Shown here piece after piece: positions 1 to 7,693 of a DNA stretch of 64,000 nt. The stretch covers positions 124,001-188,000 of the forward strand of contig CAZEWN010000003.1 of NCBI GenBank assembly GCA_964516135.1, written 5' to 3'. This DNA comes from 34-65-8 sp964516135 (GTDB lineage Bacteria; Pseudomonadota; Alphaproteobacteria; Sphingomonadales; Sphingomonadaceae). The notes below the pieces were generated by a model. The model was not told the DNA's origin. It saw only the letters and a program-made list of their open reading frames with translations, and made no database searches. A program made the translations under genes and the position numbers. How positions within the stretch are numbered: the first letter of the stretch is position 1; the number at the start of each line of letters is the position of its first letter.

Positions 1-742
1 CCAGGTAGAGCGGCTTCAGATCGTCCCAGATGGCATCGGCGGTAGCGGCGAATTCTTCCGGCGGCATGTCGTAGTTCGACCGCCACATGGAGCCGGTGTC
101 GGCAAAGCCCAGCTCCTTCGCGCCTTCATTCGCGATGGCGACCATGCGGGCGTAATCGTCCTTCATCGGCACGCCGACACTGGTGTGCCAGCTCTGCCAC
201 ATTTCCGCCAGCTCGGTGGGCGTGCGTTCGAGGTTACCCATCTCGGCCTCGATGTCGCTGCCGGAAATGGGCTGCCCGTTCAGCGTGCCCCGCCCCCTTG
301 CATATTGCGAGGAAAGGTCGGTGGCGATCTGGTTGAGTTCAGTTGCCGCGCCCGGGGTGGTCGGCGCCGGCAGCACGATTCCAGTGCGCAAGATCGTCAG
401 CTTGCGCTCCACCACCGGATCAAGCCCGTTGACTTCGGCATACTTCGCCGCTTCCAGCGCGTACTTGACGGACTTCTCAGTACCGACCGCATTGATAGCG
501 GCCGTCAGCGCGTCGGTATCGACAGTGACGAAATTGGCGTTGACCCAGTTCACCCGCGCGGCTTCAACCGAATAGTCGAAGAGATCCTGTTCAACAGCAG
601 CAACCCATTCAGCCACGCCCTGCGGCGTGAGGGGATAGGTCGGCGAGGAGGCAGCGGGCGGCTGCAATGCGCCACCCTGCGCCGCGGCGGGCGCGGCTAG
701 CGCAATGGCAATCGCGGAAAGCGCGACGGAAGCAAATTTCAT
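1..742 (-). CDS. M2-family peptidyl-dipeptidase (ACE homologue), 5' part only
   Basis: The gene reads leftward and runs off the window, so only about 247 N-terminal residues are visible out of roughly 600 usual for the family. It begins with a classical Sec signal peptide (MKFASVALSA followed by an Ala-rich core ending near AAAQ), so the product is periplasmic. The mature part contains the stretches WVNANFVTVDTD, WHTSVGVPMKDDYARM and GFADTGSMWRSNYDMP, which I recognise as typical of bacterial peptidase family M2, zinc dipeptidyl carboxypeptidases related to angiotensin-converting enzyme. The zinc-binding HExxH lies beyond the window edge and cannot be checked. A purine-rich GAGAGGACG precedes the ATG at 742. 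Likely role: trimming dipeptides from peptides in the periplasm. Confidence 0.82.
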   Translation of the reverse strand, partial: MKFASVALSAIAIALAAPAAAQGGALQPPAASSPTYPLTPQGVAEWVAAVEQDLFDYSVEAARVNWVNANFVTVDTDALTAAINAVGTEKSVKYALEAAKYAEVNGLDPVVERKLTILRTGIVLPAPTTPGAATELNQIATDLSSQYARGRGTLNGQPISGSDIEAEMGNLERTPTELAEMWQSWHTSVGVPMKDDYARMVAIANEGAKELGFADTGSMWRSNYDMPPEEFAATADAIWDDLKPLYL

Positions 743-809
743 GGTCGTCCTCTCGGGAAGTGCAATGCGGCTTTGGTTGCTACCGGATTGAACCTGCCGC
801 CACGCTTAA

Positions 810-1331
810 TCAACCGGCGCGCGGCCTGTTTCGACGAACGACCAGCCCCGCGATCACGCCGACGAATGTCACCAGCCAGGCGGTAATCTTAACCGGTCGC
901 ACCGCAGACGCGACACTTGCAAGGTTGTCGCCGCCACGCTCGTCCATAAGCTGCATGAACTGGGCGATCGTCTCGGTGTAATCGGTCAATACGAACAGCG
1001 CGGACGCCGCGATCACCAATTGACCCAGCCGACGCATGCGGGCCGCCGGATGCTCAAGAAACGCAAGCCCGCCATACCACGCACCCAAACCGTAGACGCC
1101 AATGAACACCAGGTCGCCCAGCATGGCGGTGCGCGCCCGATCATACAGCCCAGCCTGCATCCAAGCGCGCTGAATTCGGTCCACCTCGGCCGCACTGCCC
1201 GCAGCCTGATGATCGAGGATCCCGCCGGGCACCGCCGGGATGGCCAATGGCCAGCCTAACCAAATCACGACGGCGAACAGCACAAGGCCCGCTGGCCAAT
1301 ATCGCCGAAACGCGCGCTCGTTAGCACTCAA
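810..1331 (-). CDS. Small multi-pass membrane protein of unknown function
   Basis: The product has 173 residues with four clear hydrophobic segments, at roughly residues 11-30, 68-91, 101-117 and 148-166, joined by short loops. The segment from about residue 38 to 60 is polar and probably faces one side of the membrane. I do not recognise a named family and no catalytic motif stands out. The ATG at 1331 overlaps the TGA of the upstream alpha/beta hydrolase gene by 4 bp (ATGA), so the two are almost certainly translated together in the leftward operon starting at asd. Confidence 0.7.
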   Translation of the reverse strand: MSANERAFRRYWPAGLVLFAVVIWLGWPLAIPAVPGGILDHQAAGSAAEVDRIQRAWMQAGLYDRARTAMLGDLVFIGVYGLGAWYGGLAFLEHPAARMRRLGQLVIAASALFVLTDYTETIAQFMQLMDERGGDNLASVASAVRPVKITAWLVTFVGVIAGLVVRRNRPRAG

Positions 1332-2080
1332 TCCAGGAACTCCACCAGCGCATCGCCCATTGCGCCCTCGGTGACCGAGCTCATGTGCGTGCCGGGAATT
1401 TCGACATAGCGTGCGTCGGGCAGTGTCTCGGCCAGTTTCGGCGCGGAGCCGTTATCCTGGTCCTTGTCGCCGCACAGCACGAGCGTGGACATGGTGATCG
1501 CGGCGAGTTCCTCCACCCGCGTGTCGTCGACCGCCTGCAGCAGCAGCCGCGCCGCCGCGCGGTCGACTTCCATCGTCTTCATGAAGCTGACCGCCATGAA
1601 CGCCGGATCGCCGCGCTTGACCGCATCGAAGCGGTCGATCGCGTCGATGAAGAACGCCGCGCGCCGGTTCCAGCCCGCCAACCCTTCCAACCCCATGCCA
1701 GCCAGCACCAGCCTGCGGGGCGTTAGGCCGCCTATGACGCTGCGCGCCGCCGTCCGCGCGCCGAGCGAAAAGCCGACGAGATCGTAGTCCTCCAGTCCCA
1801 AAGCCTCTACCACCGCCGCCGCATCGCGCGCCAGTACGCCCTTAGGGTAGCAGGCGGGATCGTGCGGCTTCCCACTCGCCCCGTGCGCGCGCAGATCGGG
1901 CATTATCGCCTCGAACCCGGCATCCGCGAGCTTTGCCGCATGGCCGAACCGCACCCAGTTCATCTCGGCGCTGGAAAACAGCCCGTGCAACAAGAGCACC
2001 GGCCGCCCGTCGCCAAGGCGATGAACCGCCAGGTCGGTGCCGTCGAAGGAGGGTATGCTCTCTGTCCGCAACTCGCTCAC
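1328..2080 (-). CDS. Alpha/beta-fold hydrolase
   Basis: This is a 250-residue alpha/beta hydrolase when started at the GTG at 2080, which overlaps the upstream TGA by 4 bp; a further in-frame ATG at 2113 would add 11 residues. It shows the oxyanion-hole motif LLHGLF near residue 31, the nucleophile elbow G-F-S-L-G with Ser105, a candidate acid in CGDKD (about 206-208) and the histidine in GTHMSS (His232), all in the family's order. The short cap resembles small esterases and lactone or enol-lactone hydrolases, but the substrate cannot be told from sequence. It is cytoplasmic, with no signal peptide. It sits in a leftward operon between the isomerase-like gene and a membrane protein. Confidence 0.85.
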   Translation of the reverse strand: MSELRTESIPSFDGTDLAVHRLGDGRPVLLLHGLFSSAEMNWVRFGHAAKLADAGFEAIMPDLRAHGASGKPHDPACYPKGVLARDAAAVVEALGLEDYDLVGFSLGARTAARSVIGGLTPRRLVLAGMGLEGLAGWNRRAAFFIDAIDRFDAVKRGDPAFMAVSFMKTMEVDRAAARLLLQAVDDTRVEELAAITMSTLVLCGDKDQDNGSAPKLAETLPDARYVEIPGTHMSSVTEGAMGDALVEFLD

Positions 2081-2724
2081 CGCCTCTGCATCCCCTTCTG
2101 TTTCAGCCGCCATACGGCCATCGCGACACGGTCTTGACCGAAGAACGGTTCGCCTTCGATCACCAACGTCGGGACGCCCCAGTGGCCCGCACCCTCAAGC
2201 GATTGTTGATTACCGGCGATTTCCGCGTCCAGCGATTCGTGATCGCGAGCGACCTCGGCCTGGATTTCAGCTGCGTCCAACCCGGCGCGCTCCACCGCCC
2301 CGGCGAGATGCTCACCTTCGTTCCAGTTTTCCTGACCGCCCCAGATCAACATTCCGGCCTCATGCGCGAAGGCGAGGCCTTTCCCCCGGCGCGCCGCCGC
2401 CTGACCCATTCGGGTGACACGGCGGATATGCGGCTGATCCGCCGCAATCTTGCGCGTGGCCACGTCCTGCACGATCGGGTCGGGGCGCGGTCGGCCGAAA
2501 GGGATGCCTTCGAACTGTGCCACGCGCATCATGTCCAGCATCGTATAACGCAACCAGTTGGGGTGGTTGCGCTCGAAGAAATCGGGCTGGCGGATGGCGA
2601 GCGGATAGACCGGGCGCAGCGCGATATCGACCGCGTACTCCTCCGCCAGCGCGCGATAGCGCCCCACCGCAAGGTAGCTGTAGGGACTGCGGAAGCTGAA
2701 ATAGAGATTGGCAGCGAGCGTCAT
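2077..2724 (-). CDS. DsbA-like thioredoxin-fold protein, HCCA-isomerase type
   Basis: The 215-residue product starts with the beta strand NLYFSFRSPYSYLA, where the catalytic CxxC of DsbA is replaced by a Ser-Pro-Tyr turn, as in 2-hydroxychromene-2-carboxylate isomerase and kappa-class glutathione transferases. The C-terminal cis-Pro region GVPTLVIEGEPFFGQDR also fits this family. Members isomerise chromene carboxylates in naphthalene-type degradation or act on unknown thiol substrates. No aromatic-degradation genes lie beside it, so the substrate is open. I chose the ATG at 2724 because an AAGG lies upstream and the strand starts right after it; a GTG at 2742 is less likely. Its TGA overlaps the GTG of the hydrolase gene. 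Confidence 0.8.
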   Translation of the reverse strand: MTLAANLYFSFRSPYSYLAVGRYRALAEEYAVDIALRPVYPLAIRQPDFFERNHPNWLRYTMLDMMRVAQFEGIPFGRPRPDPIVQDVATRKIAADQPHIRRVTRMGQAAARRGKGLAFAHEAGMLIWGGQENWNEGEHLAGAVERAGLDAAEIQAEVARDHESLDAEIAGNQQSLEGAGHWGVPTLVIEGEPFFGQDRVAMAVWRLKQKGMQRR

Positions 2725-2743
2725 CGCGCCACCTTCGCCCACC

Positions 2744-3349
2744 TCAACGGAAGAAGCAATTCACCCCAGCATAGAGCGCCGTCACCCGGGCTTCCTGACC
2801 CTCGCCCGCCAGGAAACCGCCGATGGTGCCGCCGTCGCCGCTGGCATATTCGAACTCGCCTTCGAGCGTGCTTTCGCTGACCAGCGCGGCGCTGCGTTCG
2901 CGCTTGATCGCACCCAGCGTGCTGCCCAGCACGATCCCGTCGACCGTTTCCACATCGGCGTCGCCGTTCGCCAGCCAGCCGACAAATACACCGTCCAGGA
3001 AGTTGAGCGTCAAATCGCCAAAGCGCGCGAAATTCATCGCCCCGGCGCCGCATTCCCCGTTGGCGCTGGTCACGGGCGCGCCAAGTTCGGACTCCACGGC
3101 ATCGATGATATCTGCCTGCCTGCCCCCGAACCGCAAGCGCGCGGCACCTTCGCCATCGACGATGATGCCGTCGGCGAAAAGCGTCAGCCGCGCCGCCGGC
3201 GCAGGGGTGATGTCGGCAACGGGCACGGCCGCCCCCGCGCCCGGATCGATGCGCTCCGGCGCACGTGTGGGGGCCGGTTCGGGCGCGGCGTCACCGCACG
3301 CGGCGAGCACGGCGGCAAGGACAATCGCTACCGCGCGCACCGGCCTCAA
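2744..3349 (-). CDS. Predicted outer-membrane or periplasmic lipoprotein, unknown function
   Basis: There is no ATG in a sensible place. The likely start is the TTG at 3349, overlapping the asd stop by TTGA, or the GTG at 3340. Either gives a short signal ending in the lipobox V-L-A-A-C, so Cys near residue 19 would be lipidated. After it comes a Pro/Ala/Glu linker and a domain of about 150 residues with several short hydrophobic strands (for example RLRFGGRQADIIDAVESELG, then LTLNFLDGVFVGWLA), and a C-terminal Cys-Phe-Phe-Arg. The pattern suggests a small beta-rich periplasmic domain. I do not recognise a named family. It is translated directly after asd on the same strand. Confidence 0.62.
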   Translation of the reverse strand: MRPVRAVAIVLAAVLAACGDAAPEPAPTRAPERIDPGAGAAVPVADITPAPAARLTLFADGIIVDGEGAARLRFGGRQADIIDAVESELGAPVTSANGECGAGAMNFARFGDLTLNFLDGVFVGWLANGDADVETVDGIVLGSTLGAIKRERSAALVSESTLEGEFEYASGDGGTIGGFLAGEGQEARVTALYAGVNCFFR

Positions 3350-4371
3350 CCCTTGTTCAGGTGACGCCGCCCGAGCAATTCCGCAATCTGCACAGCGTTG
3401 AGCGCCGCGCCCTTCCGCAGGTTGTCGGATACGCACCACAGCGTCAGGCCGTTCTCGACTGTGGGATCCTCGCGCACGCGGCTGACGTAAGTGGCGCCAT
3501 CGCCAGCGCATTCGACCGGGGTCACGTATCCGCCGTCCTCGCGCTTGTCGACCAGCATCACCCCGGGCGCCTCGCGCAGGATATCCTGCGCCTGTTCGGC
3601 CGAAATCTCGTTCTCAAACTCGATATTGACCGCCTCGGAATGCCCGACAAACACCGGCACGCGCACGCAGGTCGCATTGAGCTTGATCGCGGGATCGAGG
3701 ATCTTCTTGGTCTCAACCACCATCTTCCATTCTTCCTTGGTCGATCCGTCGTCCAGGAAACTGTCGATGTGCGGAATCACGTTGAACGCGATCTGCTTGG
3801 TGAACTTGCGCGGTTCGACCTGGTCGCCCACGAAGATGGCGCGGCTCTGCTCGAACAACTCGTCCATGCCCGCCTTGCCCGCGCCCGAAACCGACTGATA
3901 GGTGCTGACGACCACGCGGCGAATCGTGGCGGCATCATGCAGCGGCTTCAGTGTAACCACCAGCTGTGCGGTGGAGCAGTTCGGATTGGCGATGATGTTG
4001 CGCTTGGCATACCCATCAATCGCGTCCGGATTCACCTCGGGCACGATCAGCGGAACGTCGGGATCCATGCGATAGAGCGAGGAATTGTCGATAACCACGC
4101 AGCCCGCCGCCGCCGCCTTGGGCGCGTATTCCTTGGCGGGGCCGCTGCCGGCCGCGAACAGGGCGATGTCCCAGCCGGTGAAATCGAAATGTTCGATGTT
4201 CTTGCACTTGAGCATCTTGCCCGTGTCACCGAATTCGACCTCGGTGCCGGTGGAGCGCGGCGAGGCGACCGCCGCGACTTCGTCGCAGGGAAAATCGCGT
4301 TCGGCGAGGATCGCCATCATTTCCCGCCCGACGTTGCCCGTCGCGCCGACCACTGCAACACGGTAACCCAT
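3346..4371 (-). CDS. asd: Aspartate-semialdehyde dehydrogenase
   Basis: Asd reduces aspartyl phosphate with NADPH to aspartate semialdehyde, the branch point to lysine/diaminopimelate, threonine and methionine. The 341-residue product has the N-terminal NADP-binding glycine motif VAVVGATGNVG (residues 5-15), the active-site motif NPNCSTAQ with nucleophile Cys132, and the HSEAVNIEFE segment of the C-terminal domain. Length and order of motifs are normal for the proteobacterial enzyme. An AGGAG-like site (revcomp of ctcctg at 4378-4383) precedes the ATG. It is the first gene of a leftward operon that continues into a lipoprotein and the hydrolase genes. Confidence 0.97.
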   Translation of the reverse strand: MGYRVAVVGATGNVGREMMAILAERDFPCDEVAAVASPRSTGTEVEFGDTGKMLKCKNIEHFDFTGWDIALFAAGSGPAKEYAPKAAAAGCVVIDNSSLYRMDPDVPLIVPEVNPDAIDGYAKRNIIANPNCSTAQLVVTLKPLHDAATIRRVVVSTYQSVSGAGKAGMDELFEQSRAIFVGDQVEPRKFTKQIAFNVIPHIDSFLDDGSTKEEWKMVVETKKILDPAIKLNATCVRVPVFVGHSEAVNIEFENEISAEQAQDILREAPGVMLVDKREDGGYVTPVECAGDGATYVSRVREDPTVENGLTLWCVSDNLRKGAALNAVQIAELLGRRHLNKG

Positions 4372-4456
4372 TCCATACTCCTGTTTACGCGAGGCGGGGG
4401 CTTAGCGCGGCATGCGCCCCCCGCAAGTGCAATCGTTCTTGAAGCCGCCAAAGCGA

Positions 4457-4492
4457 AAAGGGGCGCCCCGAACCATGCCGGAGCGCCCCTTT
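4457..4492 (-). terminator. Rho-independent terminator after rplS
   Basis: A perfect 10-bp stem (aaaggggcgc at 4457-4466 pairing with gcgccccttt at 4483-4492) surrounds a 16-nt loop. It lies just downstream of the rplS stop in the direction of transcription and is followed by a U-rich run. It separates the ffh-rplS block from the asd operon. Confidence 0.85.
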
Positions 4493-4519
4493 CACTAGTC
4501 CTGGTCCCTGAAAGGCCGA

Positions 4520-4894
4520 TCAGGCCTTGTCGCTGGGGCGCGGATCGCGGCGCTCGGCGATGCGGGCCGATTTGCCGGTCCGGCCGCGCAGGTAATAGAG
4601 CTTCGCCCGGCGCACGACGCCGCGGCGGACCACGGTAATCGAATCGACCACCGGCGAATAAAGCGGGAAGACGCGTTCTACGCCCTCGCCGAAGCTCATC
4701 TTGCGGACGGTGAAATTGCTGCCCATGCCCCGGTTGGAGCGGGCGATCACGACGCCTTCGTAGTTCTGGACGCGCTCGCGCGTGCCCTCGACCACCTTCA
4801 CGCCGACGCGCACGGTGTCACCGGCGCGGAATTCGGGAATGTCCTTCCCGAGGTTCTCGATGGCTTCCGCCTCGAGCTGCTGGATCAGGTTCAT
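4520..4894 (-). CDS. rplS: 50S ribosomal protein L19
   Basis: L19 sits at the 30S-50S interface of the ribosome. From the ATG at 4894 the product has 124 residues and begins MNLIQQLEAEA, the usual N-terminus; the open frame extends 47 codons upstream but that extension overlaps trmD and has no L19 character. The core motifs FRAGDTVRVGVKVVEGTRER, QNYEGVVIARSNRGMGSNFTVRK and the basic VVRRGVVRRAKLYYLRGRTGK segment are all present. It follows trmD by 13 bp in the classic trmD-rplS arrangement and is closed by the terminator at 4457-4492. Confidence 0.97.
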   Translation of the reverse strand: MNLIQQLEAEAIENLGKDIPEFRAGDTVRVGVKVVEGTRERVQNYEGVVIARSNRGMGSNFTVRKMSFGEGVERVFPLYSPVVDSITVVRRGVVRRAKLYYLRGRTGKSARIAERRDPRPSDKA

Positions 4895-4907
4895 CGACCT
4901 ATCGTCC

Positions 4908-5633
4908 CTAGTCTTTTCGCCGCGCGCCAGAGGCAGGTCGGTCCCGAGCGTCGGTGTGACGCTCCCAAAGGTCCGGCCTGCGTAACCGTGTGTCTTCCTC
5001 GGCGCGGTGTTTCCGCCACGCCGCGATCTTCGCATGATCCCCCGATCGCAGCACTTCGGGGATCGTGCGCCCTTCCCATTCCTGAGGTCGGGTATATTGC
5101 GGATATTCGAGCAGCCCTTCTTCGAAGGATTCCTCGGCCCCGCTGTGGGCCGCGCCCATTACGCCGGGAAGCAGGCGAATGCAAGCGTCGAGAATCGCCA
5201 GCGCGGCAGGCTCTCCGCCCGACAGAACGACGTCCGCCAGGCTGACCTGCTCGATCTCGGGCCGCGCCTCGAACAACCGCTCGTCGAACCCCTCGAACCG
5301 GCCGCAGATCAGCACCACGCCGGGGCCGGCCGCCAGCTCGCGAATGCGCTGCTGAGTGATCGGCTTGCCACGCGGCGTCATGGCGAGGATGGGGCGCCCC
5401 TCGCCTACACTGTCCAGCGCGGCAGCGAGTACATCGGGCTTCAGCACCATCCCCGCCCCGCCCCCGGCGGGCGTATCGTCAACAGTACGGTGCCTGTCGG
5501 TGGCGAAGTCCCTGATCTGCACCGCCTCGCATGCCCAGTCCCCCCGCTCGAGCGCCCGCCCCGCGAGCGAAATGCCCAGCGGCCCGGGAAACATCTCGGG
5601 ATAGAGCGTTAGGATGGTGGCGGCCCAAATCAT
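4908..5633 (-). CDS. trmD: tRNA (guanine37-N1)-methyltransferase
   Basis: TrmD methylates G37 next to the anticodon using S-adenosylmethionine and prevents +1 frameshifting. I start it at the ATG at 5633 (MIWAATILTLYPEMFPG), giving 241 residues; the open frame runs further upstream but only as antisense of the neighbouring gene. The SPOUT trefoil-knot signatures are visible: LICGRFEGFDERLFEA and SLADVVLSGGEPAALAILDA, plus the C-terminal WRKHRAEEDTRLRRPDLW. Only 30 bp separate its start from the start of the divergent oxidoreductase gene, so any dedicated promoter would lie inside that gene; alternatively it is transcribed from the rpsP-rimM side through the antisense gene. Confidence 0.96.
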   Translation of the reverse strand: MIWAATILTLYPEMFPGPLGISLAGRALERGDWACEAVQIRDFATDRHRTVDDTPAGGGAGMVLKPDVLAAALDSVGEGRPILAMTPRGKPITQQRIRELAAGPGVVLICGRFEGFDERLFEARPEIEQVSLADVVLSGGEPAALAILDACIRLLPGVMGAAHSGAEESFEEGLLEYPQYTRPQEWEGRTIPEVLRSGDHAKIAAWRKHRAEEDTRLRRPDLWERHTDARDRPASGARRKD

Positions 5634-5663
5634 GGCGTTCGCCCATGCGCACTGGGGAGCAGG

Positions 5664-6590
5664 ATGGCAAGCGAGACAGACCAGATCGACGACTGCGTGA
5701 TCATCGGCGCCGGCCCAGCGGGCCTGACCGCCGCGATCTATCTCGCCCGCTATCACCTCTCCATCCGCCTGTTCGACAGCGGCGAGAGCCGGGCGGCGTG
5801 GATACCGTGCACGCACAACCACGCCGGCTATCCCGATGGCATCGCGGGCACCGAGCTGCTGCGCCTGATGCGCGAACAGGCGCGGAAGTACGGCGCGATC
5901 CGCGAGGAGAAGCGAGTCGAGCATCTCGCCAGCACCGGCGACTGCTTCGTGGTCGGCACCGACAGCGGCACCTATCGCGCGCGCTCGGTGCTGCTGGCGA
6001 CCGGCGTGGTCAACAAGCGGCCCGACGGCACAGACGACATTCATGACGAGGCGCTGGCACGCGGCCTGCTTCGTTATTGCCCAGTGTGCGACGGCTATGA
6101 AGTCACAGACAAGCGCATCGCCGTGCTCGGCACCAGCGACCACGGGACCGCCGAGGCGCTGTTCCTGCGTGGCTTCACCCGCGACGTGACGCTGGTCTGC
6201 CCGCACGGCGATCACGATCTCGATGCCGAATGTTCGGCTAGCCTGGAGGAAGCCGGGATCGCGCGCGTGGCCGGGCCATGCGGAGGTTACGCAATCGAGG
6301 GGGGCCAGCTAGCGTTCGCCACCGCCAATGGGCGCATGGCTTTCGACAGCGCCTATCCCGCGCTAGGCAGCCATATCCGCTCCGAACTGGCCGCGATGGC
6401 AGGGGCGAAGCTTAACAAGGAGGGCTGCATCGCGGTCGACCGCCACATGGCCACCAGCGTGCCAGGCCTTTACGCGGCGGGCGACGTGGTGATCGGCCTT
6501 GACCAGATTAGCCACGCGATGGGGCAGGCCGGAGTCGCAGCAACCGCGATCCGTAATCGATTGGCGGAGGAACGACCGCTAAGGCGCTAG
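5664..6590 (+). CDS. FAD-dependent thioredoxin-reductase-like oxidoreductase
   Basis: The 308-residue flavoprotein has an N-terminal FAD Rossmann motif (IIGAGPAGLTAA, residues 14-25), a redox pair in Cys139-Pro-Val-Cys142 (CPVCDGYE), and a C-terminal FAD segment (TSVPGLYAAGDVVIGLDQ). This matches the thioredoxin-reductase-like family. The CPVC pair sits where TrxB has CATC, but the usual NADPH motif GGGNSA is replaced by VLGTSDHGTAEA, so cofactor and partner are uncertain. A GGGGAG site lies upstream of the ATG. It is encoded opposite to, and wholly between, rimM and trmD, and its TAG stop shares a CTAG with the rimM stop. No thioredoxin gene is nearby. Confidence 0.88.
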   Translation: MASETDQIDDCVIIGAGPAGLTAAIYLARYHLSIRLFDSGESRAAWIPCTHNHAGYPDGIAGTELLRLMREQARKYGAIREEKRVEHLASTGDCFVVGTDSGTYRARSVLLATGVVNKRPDGTDDIHDEALARGLLRYCPVCDGYEVTDKRIAVLGTSDHGTAEALFLRGFTRDVTLVCPHGDHDLDAECSASLEEAGIARVAGPCGGYAIEGGQLAFATANGRMAFDSAYPALGSHIRSELAAMAGAKLNKEGCIAVDRHMATSVPGLYAAGDVVIGLDQISHAMGQAGVAATAIRNRLAEERPLRR

Positions 6591-7072
6591 TCGACGAAAG
6601 CGCTGTCCACCACGAGGCGCGTCGCATTCCATTCGGGCACCGCCTGCGCGGTGAGCGGAACCATGAACTTCTTCCCGTCGGGTTTTTCGATCTCGACAAT
6701 GTCGGTCGCGCCAAAGTTCTCGACCGCGCAAACGCGCCCGACAGGCTCCCCGGCTTCGGTAATGACCGGCAGGTCAAGCAGGTCGGAAAAGTAGAACTCG
6801 CCTTCCGCCAGCGGCGGCAGGGTTTCGCGCGAAACAGTGAGTGTCGTGCCGCGTAACGTCTCGGCAGCATTGCGGTCGGCGATCCCGGCGAACCGCGCGA
6901 TCGCGCCGCCCCTGCCATCGCTGCGAAGCTTTTCGACCCGCAGCGCGCCCTGGTTGAAAGCCTTGTGCGCCAGCATCGCTTCGAGACCCGCGCCCAGCAG
7001 TTTTAGGCGTACCTCCCCCGTCACGCCGTGCGCGCCGATAACGACGGCAAGGGTGACGGGCTGGTCCTGCAC
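6587..7072 (-). CDS. rimM: 16S rRNA processing protein RimM
   Basis: RimM binds S19 and helps mature the 30S head. The 161-residue product has the N-terminal RimM domain (VTLAVVIGAHGVTGEVRLKL) and the C-terminal PRC-barrel (EGEFYFSDLLDLPVITEAGEPVGRV, then KKFMVPL and the ending around RLVVDSAFVD). Length is typical. It lies 6 bp after rpsP, the standard coupling. Its TAG stop overlaps the TAG of the convergent oxidoreductase in a palindromic CTAG, leaving no room for a terminator between them. Confidence 0.95.
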   Translation of the reverse strand: MQDQPVTLAVVIGAHGVTGEVRLKLLGAGLEAMLAHKAFNQGALRVEKLRSDGRGGAIARFAGIADRNAAETLRGTTLTVSRETLPPLAEGEFYFSDLLDLPVITEAGEPVGRVCAVENFGATDIVEIEKPDGKKFMVPLTAQAVPEWNATRLVVDSAFVD

Positions 7073-7078
7073 GGGCGC

Positions 7079-7654
7079 TTAGCCTTCGGCTTTTTCCTCG
7101 ACGGCTTCGGCGGGCGCACCGCCTTCGCTGGCCTGCTCGGCCATCGCGGCAGCGTCTTCCGAAGTGGCGTCGGCGGGGACGTCTTCGGCAACCGCGTCAG
7201 CCACGGCGTCGGCGGTTTCCTCGGACTTGGCCGAACCGGTCGCGTCATTTTCAGCTTCTTCAGCGACAGGAGCAGCCTTCGCCTCTTCCTCGGCCGCCTT
7301 GGCGGCTTCGGCAGCTTCGGCGGCCTTGGTCGCCTTTTCCTCGGCGCGCTCTTTCGCCGCTTCGCCCGGCTCACCCTTCTTGGGGTTGTTGCGCGGCGCA
7401 CGCTCGAGGACGCCAGCGGCGTCGAGGAAGCGGTGGACGCGGTCGGTCGGCTGCGCGCCCACGCTCAGCCAGTGGCGCGCACGGTCTTCGTTGAGCTTCA
7501 CGCGCTCGCCCGAATCCTTGGGCAGCATCGGGTTGTAGGTGCCGATCTGCTCGAGATACTTGCCGTCACGCGGGCTGCGCGTGTCCGACACGACGATGCG
7601 GTAATAAGGACGCTTCTTCGCGCCACCGCGCGACAGACGGATTGCAACTGCCAT
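7079..7654 (-). CDS. rpsP: 30S ribosomal protein S16 with long acidic/alanine-rich tail
   Basis: Residues 1-85 are a normal S16 core (MAVAIRLSRGGAKKRPYYRI, then GKYLEQIGTYNPM and LNEDRARHWLSVGAQPTDRV). The remaining roughly 105 residues form a tail of Ala, Glu, Lys and Asp, likely helical at first (KERAEEKATKAAEAAEAAKA) and then acidic. Typical S16 is 80-90 residues; extended S16 tails occur in alphaproteobacteria and especially in sphingomonads as far as I recall. The tail's role is not established. The gene is 39 bp after ffh and 6 bp before rimM, with GGAAAGG upstream of the start. Confidence 0.95.
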   Translation of the reverse strand: MAVAIRLSRGGAKKRPYYRIVVSDTRSPRDGKYLEQIGTYNPMLPKDSGERVKLNEDRARHWLSVGAQPTDRVHRFLDAAGVLERAPRNNPKKGEPGEAAKERAEEKATKAAEAAEAAKAAEEEAKAAPVAEEAENDATGSAKSEETADAVADAVAEDVPADATSEDAAAMAEQASEGGAPAEAVEEKAEG

Positions 7655-7693
7655 GATACTTACCTTTCCAATCTAACTTGCTGTAAAAAAGAA

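Noticed and set aside
5634..6215. N-terminal extension of the trmD reading frame
   Set aside because: The extension is antisense to the oxidoreductase gene, and TrmD has its usual length and N-terminus from 5633.
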